Assembly (NCBI GenBank): GCA_018713375.1
Contig: DVOV01000210.1
Span: 1 to 34,255 of the forward strand
Origin: Candidatus Scatomorpha stercorigallinarum
Lineage (GTDB): Bacteria > Bacillota_A > Clostridia > Oscillospirales > Oscillospiraceae
Length of the DNA stretch: 34,255 nucleotides
Direction of reading: 5' to 3'
Shown here: in pieces, positions 22,349-28,604 of the stretch
Layout of the letters: each line of letters begins with the position of its first letter
How positions within the stretch are numbered: the stretch's first letter is position 1
Position numbers and translations under genes: made by a program
Notes under the pieces: generated by a model
Seen by the model: the letters and a program-made list of their open reading frames with translations, nothing else
Told to the model about the DNA's origin: nothing
The model's database searches: none

Positions 22349-23629
22349 ATGCTTAAACCTGAGCTTGAAAACGCCTATATCTCCATCCTGCGCGAAGAGC
22401 TCGTCCCCGCGACGGGCTGTACCGAGCCGATCGCCATCGCCTATGCGGCGGCCCGGCTGCGCGCGCTGCTCGGCGCCGCGCCTGAGCGTGTGCTCTGCGA
22501 GGTCTCCGGGAACATGATAAAGAACGCCAAGAGCGTCGTCGTGCCCAGCACGGGCGGCCTGAAGGGCATCCCCGCCGCCGTCGCCGCCGGCATCGTGGCC
22601 GGCGATGCGGACGCCGCGTTGCAGGTCATCGCCAGCGTGCCCGAGGAAAAGCACGCCGACATCGCCGCCTATATCGCCAACACGCCCATCGAGGTCGTCT
22701 GCGAGGACACCACCCGTATGCTGGATATACAGCTCACCGGCTGGGCCGGGGAGCACAAGGCCCTGGTGCACATCGCCAACAGCCACACCAACGTGGTGCT
22801 TGAGGAGCTGGACGGCAAGGCCGTGATGGAAAAGGAGTTTTCCGACTCCGCCGAGGACAGCCTGACGGACAAGAGCGTCCTCAACGTGAAGGACATCCTC
22901 GAGTTCGCCAACACGGTGGACGTGAGCCGCGTCTCCGACCTTCTGGAAAAGCAGGTGTCATGTAACCTCGCCGTGGCCGAAGAGGGCCTGCGCAACAGCT
23001 GGGGCGCCAACATCGGCTCCACCCTGCTCGCCGAGTACCCCGAGGACATCAAGGTCGAGGCCCGGGCCTGGGCCGCCGCCGGCAGCGACGCGCGCATGAG
23101 CGGCTGCGAGATGCCGGTGGTCATCGTCTCCGGCAGCGGCAACCAGGGCATCACCGCCTCCGTGCCAGTGGCGAGGTACGCCCTGCACCTCGGCGTCAGC
23201 CGTGAGAAGCTCTACCGCGCGCTGCTCGTCAGCGACCTGATCACCGCCGAGCAGAAGGCCGGCATCGGCCGCCTCTCCGCCTACTGCGGCGCCGTCAGCG
23301 CCGGCGTGGGCGCGGGCGCCGGCATCGCCTACCTGCTGGACGGCAGCTATGAGGCCGTCGCCAACACCGTGCGCAACGCCGTGGCCATCCTCAGCGGCAC
23401 CATCTGCGACGGGGCCAAGCCCTCCTGCGCCGCCAAGATCGCCGAGGCCGTGGACGCCGGCATCATGGGCTACAATATGTACAAGACCGGCAACAACTTC
23501 AACGGCGGCGACGGCATCGTCGGCCGCGACGTGGACACCACTGTCGGCAACATCGGCATCCTCGCCCACGACGGCATGCGCCAGACGGACAAGACCATCC
23601 TCAACATCATGCTCACCCGCTGCGACTGA
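22349..23629 (+). CDS. cyuA: L-cysteine desulfidase family protein (UPF0597, CyuA/CdsB-like)
   Basis: A 426-residue member of the UPF0597 family, which includes the [4Fe-4S] L-cysteine desulfidases that split cysteine to pyruvate, sulfide and ammonia in anaerobes. PATGCTEPIA holds the conserved Cys24, followed by SGNMIKNAKSVVVPSTGGLKG, VSGSGNQG, SAYCGAVSAGVGAG and TICDGAKPSCAAK, the cysteines expected to bind the cluster. The fold relates it to serine dehydratase alpha subunits, the main alternative name in annotations. The start is ATG 22349 with AAGGAGAG 8 bp upstream; the longer frame is not supported. It is a single-gene unit with promoter and terminator. Confidence 0.9.
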   Translation: MLKPELENAYISILREELVPATGCTEPIAIAYAAARLRALLGAAPERVLCEVSGNMIKNAKSVVVPSTGGLKGIPAAVAAGIVAGDADAALQVIASVPEEKHADIAAYIANTPIEVVCEDTTRMLDIQLTGWAGEHKALVHIANSHTNVVLEELDGKAVMEKEFSDSAEDSLTDKSVLNVKDILEFANTVDVSRVSDLLEKQVSCNLAVAEEGLRNSWGANIGSTLLAEYPEDIKVEARAWAAAGSDARMSGCEMPVVIVSGSGNQGITASVPVARYALHLGVSREKLYRALLVSDLITAEQKAGIGRLSAYCGAVSAGVGAGAGIAYLLDGSYEAVANTVRNAVAILSGTICDGAKPSCAAKIAEAVDAGIMGYNMYKTGNNFNGGDGIVGRDVDTTVGNIGILAHDGMRQTDKTILNIMLTRCD

Positions 23630-23645
23630 TATATAAACAGACAGC

Positions 23646-23679
23646 AAAAAATGCCCGCCGGGCCCCGGCGGGCATTTTT
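23646..23679 (+). terminator. Rho-independent terminator after cyuA
   Basis: AAAAAATGCCCGCCGG pairs with CCGGCGGGCATTTTT around a short loop, giving a strong stem with A- and T-tracts on both sides, 17 bp after the stop. Confidence 0.95.
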
Positions 23680-23703
23680 CTGCCCGGAGCGCGCATTTTG
23701 CCG

Positions 23704-23732
23704 TTGACACGGTGTCAGTGGCGTGGTATAGT
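23704..23732 (+). promoter_or_regulatory. promoter of the flavodoxin-DUF362 genes
   Basis: A consensus TTGACA (23704-23709) and TATAGT (23727-23732) are 17 bp apart. One palindromic operator overlaps the -35 and a second lies just after the -10, so this promoter is built for tight repression. Confidence 0.85.
23705..23717. promoter_or_regulatory. operator 1, TetR-type palindrome
   Basis: TGACAC-G-GTGTCA, a 13-bp palindrome overlapping the -35 box. It differs from operator 2 only in the central base. The likely ligand is the TetR-family protein encoded at 25291-25920 (inference). Confidence 0.8.
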
Positions 23733-23736
23733 ATGT

Positions 23737-23757
23737 GCGCTGACACCGTGTCAGCGC
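23737..23757. promoter_or_regulatory. operator 2, extended TetR-type palindrome
   Basis: GCGC-TGACAC-C-GTGTCA-GCGC is a 21-bp perfect palindrome around a central C, at the expected transcription start. Its centre is 36 bp from that of operator 1. Confidence 0.85.
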
Positions 23758-23786
23758 ATGAAGATCTGGAAGGAGCATCCGTTGCC

Positions 23787-24263
23787 ATGAGCAAAAAGAT
23801 ACTGGTCGCCTATTTTTCCGCCGGCGGCGCCACCGCCTCCGCGGCCCGCGCCGTCGCCTCCGCCGCGGGCGGCGAGCTCTATGAGATAAAGCCCGCCGTG
23901 CCCTACACCGCCGCCGACCTGGACTGGAACGACAGCCGCAGCCGCAGCAGCGTGGAGATGAACGACGAAGCCTGCCGCCCGGCCATCGCCGGCGAGCTGC
24001 CCGATCTGGGGCAGTACGACGCCGTGTTCCTCGGCTTCCCCATCTGGTGGTACGTGGAGCCCCGCATCGTGGACACGTTCCTCGACGGCTGCGACATCGC
24101 CGGCAAGGCCCTCATCCCCTTCGCCACCTCCGGCGGCAGCGGCATCGCCAATGTGGAAAAGCACCTCCGCCAGCTCTACCCGGCGGCCAACTGGCTGCCC
24201 GGCAAGCGCCTCGGCCGCGGCGGGGACGAGAGCTGGGCCCGCAGCGCCGTAGAGAGCCTTTAA
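23787..24263 (+). CDS. flavodoxin-family protein
   Basis: A 158-residue flavodoxin. The FMN phosphate loop is VAYFSAGGATASAARAVA near the N-terminus (residues about 6-23); YDAVFLGFPIWWYVEPRIVDTFLD and PFATSGGSGIANVEKHLRQLYP are the isoalloxazine-contact and C-terminal motifs of the flavodoxin_4 group. It would carry electrons at low potential. The ATG at 23787 follows AAGGAG with a somewhat long spacing of 11 bp; an earlier in-frame opening crosses the operators and is not coding. It is followed after 30 bp by a DUF362 gene, likely in the same transcript. Confidence 0.88.
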   Translation: MSKKILVAYFSAGGATASAARAVASAAGGELYEIKPAVPYTAADLDWNDSRSRSSVEMNDEACRPAIAGELPDLGQYDAVFLGFPIWWYVEPRIVDTFLDGCDIAGKALIPFATSGGSGIANVEKHLRQLYPAANWLPGKRLGRGGDESWARSAVESL

Positions 24264-24293
24264 CATCCGGATCATTGAAAGCGAGGTAAACAA

Positions 24294-25184
24294 ATGAGCG
24301 CCAAAGTCTATTTTTCCCGTGATATAAGCCCTGAAAAGGTCGTCGAGCTGTACCGCCGGCTGGGCGTGGAGCTGCCCGGCAGGGTGGCTGTAAAAGTCCA
24401 CTCCGGCGAGAAGGGCAACCAGAACTTCCTGCGCCCGGACTTCTGGAAGCCGATGGTCGACGCGGTCAGGGGCACCGTCGTCGAGTGTAACACCGCCTAT
24501 GGCGACGCCGCCGGCGGCGTGCGCGACAACACCGCCAGCCACCTGAAGCTCATCGAGTACCACGGCTGGAACAAGTATTTCGACGTGGACCTGATGGACG
24601 CCGAGGGCCCGGACGTGGTCTGGGACATCCCCAACGGCAAGGTGCTGAAGAAGAACACCGTCGGCAAAAACATCCTCAACTATGACTCCATGCTGGTCCT
24701 CGCCCACTTCAAGGGCCACCCCATGGGCGGCTACGGCGGCGCGCTCAAGCAGCTCTCCATCGGCTGCGCCTCCCGCGCCGGCAAGGCGCTCATCCACTCC
24801 GCCGGCGTCAGCGACGACCGCTACGAGTGCTGGGAAAAACACGCCAGCAGCGTCGCCTTCCCGGAGGCGATGGCGGACGCGGCCATGAGCGTGGTGGAGC
24901 ACTTTGAGGGCAAGATCGCCTTTATCAACGTGATGAAAAACCTCTCCGTGGACTGCGACTGCTGCGTGGTGGCCGAGGACCCCTGCATGAAGGACATCGG
25001 CATCCTCGCCTCCCTCGACCCCGTGGCCATCGACCAGGCCTGCATCGACCTCGTCATGAAAAGCGACGACCCGGGCAGGGAGCACTTCATGGAGCGCGTG
25101 AACAGCCGCAACGGCATCCACACCATCGAGGCTGCCGCGGATCTTGGCTATGGCAGCCGCGAATATGAGCTCATCGAGCTCTGA
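24294..25184 (+). CDS. DUF362 domain protein
   Basis: A 296-residue DUF362 protein without the ferredoxin domain that many relatives carry at the C-terminus. Recognisable segments are VAVKVHSGEKGNQNFLRPDF, ECNTAYGDAAGGVRDNTASH, LVLAHFKGHPMGGYGGALKQLSIGCASR and CDCCVVAEDPCMKDIGILASLDPVAIDQACIDLV (by residues: about 31-50, 63-82, 139-166 and 222-255). The cluster of four cysteines near 222-232 could ligate metal or an Fe-S centre. The family's biochemical role is not known. Pairing with a flavodoxin under a repressible promoter suggests a redox task. GAGGT precedes the ATG. Confidence 0.88.
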   Translation: MSAKVYFSRDISPEKVVELYRRLGVELPGRVAVKVHSGEKGNQNFLRPDFWKPMVDAVRGTVVECNTAYGDAAGGVRDNTASHLKLIEYHGWNKYFDVDLMDAEGPDVVWDIPNGKVLKKNTVGKNILNYDSMLVLAHFKGHPMGGYGGALKQLSIGCASRAGKALIHSAGVSDDRYECWEKHASSVAFPEAMADAAMSVVEHFEGKIAFINVMKNLSVDCDCCVVAEDPCMKDIGILASLDPVAIDQACIDLVMKSDDPGREHFMERVNSRNGIHTIEAAADLGYGSREYELIEL

Positions 25185-25231
25185 GCGCCGGGCAGAGCGC
25201 GCAGGGCTTCGCCCGCCTCCCCGCGCGGGGT

Positions 25232-25259
25232 TTGACGGCGGCGCAAAAGCTGGTATAAT
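25232..25259 (+). promoter_or_regulatory. promoter of the TetR-family gene
   Basis: TTGACG (25232-25237) and a perfect TATAAT (25254-25259) are 16 bp apart. No copy of the TGACAC palindrome is here, so the regulator may be made constitutively. Confidence 0.75.
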
Positions 25260-25290
25260 AGTGCGCAAAGTGTGAAAAGGGGTTGATGGC

Positions 25291-25920
25291 ATGTCCGCTG
25301 TTCCTGATGAACTGGCCCGCGCCCGCCGCGACGAGATCGTCAACGCCTGCGCGGAGCTCTATGAGACCATGAGCTTCAGGGACATCACGCTCAAGGAGAT
25401 CGGGCAGCGCACGTCGTTCACGCGCACGTCTATCTACAATTATTTCCAGACCAGGGAGGAGATCTTCCTCGCCCTCTTCCAGCGGGAATACGAGGACTGG
25501 ACGCACGACCTGCTCTTGCTCCGCTGCTCGCACGAGGCGATGACGGCGGAGGAGTTCGCCTGCGCGCTGGCGGAAACACTCGCACGGCGCGAGCGGTTGC
25601 TGAAGCTGATGAGCATGAACCTCTACGACATGGAGGGCAACAGCCGCATGGAGAACCTGGTCGCCTTCAAGCGCACCTATGCCGGGGCCATACACGCGCT
25701 GGCCGGATGCCTGGAAAAGTTCTTCCCCCGGATGTCCGAAGACGAGGTGCGGCGGCTTATCTACACGCTCCTGCCCTTCCTTTTCGGCATCTATCCCTAT
25801 ACGTCGCCCACGGAAAAACAGCGCCGGGCCATGGAGCTGGCCGGCATCAGCGCCCCGGCGCTCACCGTCTACGAGATGACCCGCTCCCTGACGCAAACCC
25901 TGCTCCAGGGCAGCAAATAA
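25291..25920 (+). CDS. TetR-family transcriptional regulator
   Basis: A 209-residue regulator. The N-terminal DNA-binding domain (about 8-58) reads RRDEIVNACAELYETMSFRDITLKEIG followed by the recognition helix TSFTRTSIYNYFQTREEIFLALFQ (given by residues 14-62), with the family motif IYNYFQTREE. The C-terminal ligand domain is all-helical with no recognised ligand. It lies 106 bp downstream of DUF362 with its own promoter, so it can act on the flavodoxin promoter palindromes without being autoregulated there. The start is the ATG at 25291 with AAAAGGGG upstream. Confidence 0.92.
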   Translation: MSAVPDELARARRDEIVNACAELYETMSFRDITLKEIGQRTSFTRTSIYNYFQTREEIFLALFQREYEDWTHDLLLLRCSHEAMTAEEFACALAETLARRERLLKLMSMNLYDMEGNSRMENLVAFKRTYAGAIHALAGCLEKFFPRMSEDEVRRLIYTLLPFLFGIYPYTSPTEKQRRAMELAGISAPALTVYEMTRSLTQTLLQGSK

Positions 25921-25926
25921 AAAACC

Positions 25927-25966
25927 CCCCGCGCAGGAGATGATCCCCGCGCGGGGCTTTATTTTT
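25927..25966. terminator. bidirectional terminator
   Basis: Stem CCCCGCGC/GCGCGGGG (25927-25934 / 25949-25956) is followed by CTTTATTTTT, and A-rich sequence lies on the other side. It serves the convergent TetR and alcohol dehydrogenase genes. Confidence 0.85.
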
Positions 25967-27119
25967 ACATCAGAGTCAGATAAATATTCCTGATATCGTC
26001 CTTGGTGAGCGCCTTTATGTTGTTGTTCAGCAGGCGCTTTACCTCGAAGGCGCTGTCCACCAGCGTGTCCAGCTCCTCGTCGATGTTGCTCACATACGCC
26101 GACAGCTTCTCCGGGATGTCCAGGCTGCGCACGATGCGCCTTATCTCGCCGATCACCGCGTCGGCCTTGCGCGCTTCGCCGAACGCGCCGTTCTGGCCGA
26201 ACACGCCGTCGTATACCTCCGCCAGCCGGGGCGCTATCGCGTCCTTGTTGAACTCCATCACCGGGTAGAGCAGCATCGCGTTGCTCACCCCGTGCGCCAC
26301 GTGGTACTTGCCGCCCAGCGGGTACGAAAGCGCGTGTACCGCCGTCGTCCCCGACGCCGCTATCGCCACGCCGCCGTAGAACGCGCCCAGCAGCATGTTT
26401 GCCCGCGCTTCCTCGTCGCCGCCGTTGCAGGCCGCCTCGATGCTGCTGAAAATCAGCCGCATGCCCTTCATCGCCCAGATGTCGCTGAAGGCGTTGGCTT
26501 TGTTCGACGTGTAGCACTCGATCGTGTGCGCCAGCGCGTCCACGCCCGCCGAGGCCGCGATGTGCCGCGGCAGGGTCGCCGTCGCCGCCGGGTCCAGCAC
26601 CACGTTGTCCGCGATCAGCTTCGTGTTCACGATGCCCACCTTCAGCTCCTGCTCGGGCACCGTCACTATCGCGTTGGGCGTCGCCTCGGAGCCGGAGCCG
26701 GCGGTGGTCGGTATCATCACCGTCTCCGCGCCCTTCTCCACCAGCGAGAAGTCGTCCAGCAGCCGCCGGGCGCTCGTCCCCGGGCGCGGGCAGGCCGACA
26801 CCAGCTTCGCTGTGTCCATCACGCTGCCGCCGCCCATGCCGATCACCAGGTCAGGCTTGAACTCCTGCACGGAGGCGATGATCTCGTCCACCTGGTCCAC
26901 CGTCGGCTCCGCCGGCACGCTGCTGATTCGCCGGTACTCGATGCCGGCCTCTTTCAGCAGCGCCTCCGGGCGCTCGGCCAGGCCGTGGCGGTATACGCTC
27001 CCTCCGGTGAGCAGCAGCGCGCGGGTGTGCCCGGCGAATATCTCGCCCAGCCCCTCCATCGCGCCCGGCCCCGCCAGCACCCGCGACGGCATGTGCGTCG
27101 TGTACTTTTCAAGCTTCAT
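25965..27119 (-). CDS. iron-containing alcohol dehydrogenase
   Basis: A 384-residue group III (iron) dehydrogenase that interconverts alcohols and aldehydes with NAD(P). The nucleotide motif GMGGGSVMDTAK (94-105) and the metal ligands D194, H198, H262 and H276 are all in place (GVDALAHTIE, TAVHALSYPLGG, HVAHGVSN). Length is normal and there is no fused aldehyde dehydrogenase. Substrate (ethanol, butanol, propanediol) cannot be told. GGAGGGAAGAAA precedes the ATG, and a 17-bp spaced promoter lies about 50 bp upstream. It is a single-gene unit. Confidence 0.94.
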   Translation of the reverse strand: MKLEKYTTHMPSRVLAGPGAMEGLGEIFAGHTRALLLTGGSVYRHGLAERPEALLKEAGIEYRRISSVPAEPTVDQVDEIIASVQEFKPDLVIGMGGGSVMDTAKLVSACPRPGTSARRLLDDFSLVEKGAETVMIPTTAGSGSEATPNAIVTVPEQELKVGIVNTKLIADNVVLDPAATATLPRHIAASAGVDALAHTIECYTSNKANAFSDIWAMKGMRLIFSSIEAACNGGDEEARANMLLGAFYGGVAIAASGTTAVHALSYPLGGKYHVAHGVSNAMLLYPVMEFNKDAIAPRLAEVYDGVFGQNGAFGEARKADAVIGEIRRIVRSLDIPEKLSAYVSNIDEELDTLVDSAFEVKRLLNNNIKALTKDDIRNIYLTLM

Positions 27120-27164
27120 TTTCTTCCCTCCCTGCTTTTGTCAGGCATATTTTGTCGTGCCTGT

Positions 27165-27193
27165 AGTTTATCAGCATTTTCCTCCGGGCGCAA
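27165..27193 (-). promoter_or_regulatory. promoter of the iron alcohol dehydrogenase gene
   Basis: TTGCGC (27193-27188) and TAAACT (27170-27165) are 17 bp apart on the minus strand. The boxes are moderate matches. It shares the divergent gap with the ABM gene. Confidence 0.6.
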
Positions 27194-27211
27194 GGCCCGC
27201 GCATTTTCTTC

Positions 27212-27240
27212 TGGCAAAACCGTGGATATTGTGTTATCAT
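27212..27240 (+). promoter_or_regulatory. candidate promoter of the ABM-ogt operon
   Basis: TGGCAA (27212-27217) and TATCAT (27235-27240) are 17 bp apart, 28 bp before the GTG start. The -35 is weak. Confidence 0.5.
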
Positions 27241-27268
27241 GGCGTCAGGACGTGAAGGAGGGGATGGC

Positions 27269-27628
27269 GTGGCTGATATCATCGTATTGTTTGAAGTGAA
27301 GCCCACCGCGGAGGGGCGGCAGCGCTATTTGGACCTGGCCGCCGCGCTGAAGCCGCTGCTGGCGGGCTATGAGGGCTTTATCCGAGCCGAGCGCTTTGCC
27401 AGCCTGGCAGAGGAGGGCAAGCTGCTCTCGATGAACGTCTGGACGGACGAGGCCGCCGTGGAGCGCTGGCGCAACGACGTGCAGCACCGCCTGAGCCAGC
27501 GGGAGGGCCGCGAGCGGCTTTTTGAGAGCTACAGCATCACCGTCTGCTCGCAGCTGCGCAGCTACACGATGGACGGCCGCGCCGGCGCGCCGGCGGACTC
27601 CAACGATTACTTCCGCACGGAGGCGTGA
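27269..27628 (+). CDS. antibiotic-biosynthesis monooxygenase (ABM)-like protein
   Basis: A 119-residue small alpha-beta barrel protein of the ABM superfamily: ADIIVLFEVKPTAEGRQRYLDLAAALKPLL, then YEGFIRAERFASL and MNVWTDEAAVERWRNDVQHR (residues about 2-31, 35-47 and 55-75). Members include heme-degrading enzymes, quinol monooxygenases and uncharacterised proteins; the pattern YEGFI..ER and W..W..D..H is common to the uncharacterised set. The start is GTG 27269, five bases after GGAGGGG; the frame opening at 27239 lies on the promoter. The stop is 1 bp before the ogt start, so the two are one operon. Confidence 0.8.
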   Translation: MADIIVLFEVKPTAEGRQRYLDLAAALKPLLAGYEGFIRAERFASLAEEGKLLSMNVWTDEAAVERWRNDVQHRLSQREGRERLFESYSITVCSQLRSYTMDGRAGAPADSNDYFRTEA

Positions 27629-27629
27629 C

Positions 27630-28157
27630 ATGGTCTACACGGCGCGTTACCGCTCGCCGCTGGGCGGCATCCTGATGGCGGCGGACGAGGAGGGCCTCAC
27701 GGGGCTCTGGTTCGAGGGGCAGAAATACTTCTCCCGCGGCCTGGCGGGCAGCACGGAGGAGCGGGAGACGGCCGCCACCGCCGCGGCGCGCCGCTGGCTG
27801 GACGAGTATTTCGCCGGGCGCGAGCCCAGATTCACGCCGCCGCTGCACCTTGTGGGCACGGAGCACCAGCGCGCCGTCTGGGACGTGCTGCTCTCCATCC
27901 CCTACGGCCGCACCATGACCTACGGGCAGATCGCCGCGCGTTTGGCGGAAAGCCGCGCCCGCGTCTCCGCCCAGGCCGTGGGCGGCGCGGTGGGGCGCAA
28001 CCCCGTGTCCATCATCGTCCCCTGCCACCGCGTGGTGGGAGCGGACGGCAGCCTCACCGGCTATGCCGGCGGCATTGAAAAAAAGCGCCGCCTGCTGGAG
28101 CTGGAGGGCGTTGACATGTCGGCCCTCTACATCCCCAGACAGGGCACGGCGCTGTAA
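27630..28157 (+). CDS. ogt: methylated-DNA-protein-cysteine methyltransferase (Ogt)
   Basis: A 175-residue suicide repair enzyme that removes O6-methyl groups from guanine. The active-site motif VPCHRVV places the acceptor at Cys132, preceded by the helix-turn-helix region QRAVWDVLLSIPYGRTMTYG and followed by GSLTGYAGGIEKKRRLLELE, all standard. The ATG at 27630 has GGAGG six bases upstream; the longer open frame upstream is a shadow of the ABM gene. It ends at two terminators. Confidence 0.96.
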   Translation: MVYTARYRSPLGGILMAADEEGLTGLWFEGQKYFSRGLAGSTEERETAATAAARRWLDEYFAGREPRFTPPLHLVGTEHQRAVWDVLLSIPYGRTMTYGQIAARLAESRARVSAQAVGGAVGRNPVSIIVPCHRVVGADGSLTGYAGGIEKKRRLLELEGVDMSALYIPRQGTAL

Positions 28158-28162
28158 AATAT

Positions 28163-28199
28163 CCGCCGCCCCGCCGCAAAAACGGCAGGGCGGCGGTTT
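28163..28199 (+). terminator. terminator-like stem after ogt
   Basis: CCGCCGCCC (28163-28171) pairs with GGGCGGCGG (28188-28196), with an inner GCCG/CGGC extension, followed by TTTC. Confidence 0.75.
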
Positions 28200-28220
28200 C
28201 TGCATCCCAGCACATTCAAA

Positions 28221-28256
28221 CGGCCGGGGGATGGTCTCCCCCGGCCGCTTTTGTGT
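28221..28256. terminator. terminator between ogt and hypA
   Basis: An 11-bp stem CGGCCGGGGGA/TCCCCCGGCCG (28221-28231 / 28237-28247) is followed by CTTTTGTG on the plus strand. It also abuts the hypA stop and may serve both convergent units. Confidence 0.8.
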
Positions 28257-28601
28257 TCAGCACACTTCGATCTCCTTGATGTTCACTTCCCGGCCCTGGC
28301 GCAGCCAGGTGCGTTCGCTGCCGCAGTAGGGGCAGCGCTTGCCATATTCAACGGTGGGATAGGTGCGGCGGCAGCCGTCGCACCAGGTGACGGCCGGGAT
28401 GGTCTCGCTCACCAGCCGCGCCGAGCGCATCAGCTCGGTCTTGGGCATGTACCACTTCCAGCAGTCCTCGATGAACTGCGGCACGATGCCGGACACCTCG
28501 CCGAACTCCAGCGTGACGGAGCTCACCTGGGACGCGCCGTTCTCCCGCGCGATGCCCTCCACCTGCCGGACGACGTAGGAAACGATGCTCAGCTCGTGCA
28601 T
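28257..28601 (-). CDS. hypA: HypA/HybF-family nickel-zinc protein
   Basis: A 114-residue protein with the nickel-binding N-terminus MHELSIV and the zinc motif CDGC (74-77) plus CPYC (90-93), as in HypA, which delivers nickel to [NiFe]-hydrogenases or urease. No hydrogenase, hypB or other hyp gene is in the window. The gene lies 3 bp after a large Fe-S flavoprotein gene in a clear operon, so it may instead serve that enzyme or a hydrogenase elsewhere. Family assignment is firm; the function in this context is open. Confidence 0.88.
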   Translation of the reverse strand: MHELSIVSYVVRQVEGIARENGASQVSSVTLEFGEVSGIVPQFIEDCWKWYMPKTELMRSARLVSETIPAVTWCDGCRRTYPTVEYGKRCPYCGSERTWLRQGREVNIKEIEVC

Positions 28602-28604
28602 GGC

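Noticed and set aside
28257..28601. Hydrogenase gene cluster suggested by hypA
   Set aside because: No hydrogenase subunit or other hyp gene occurs anywhere in the window.
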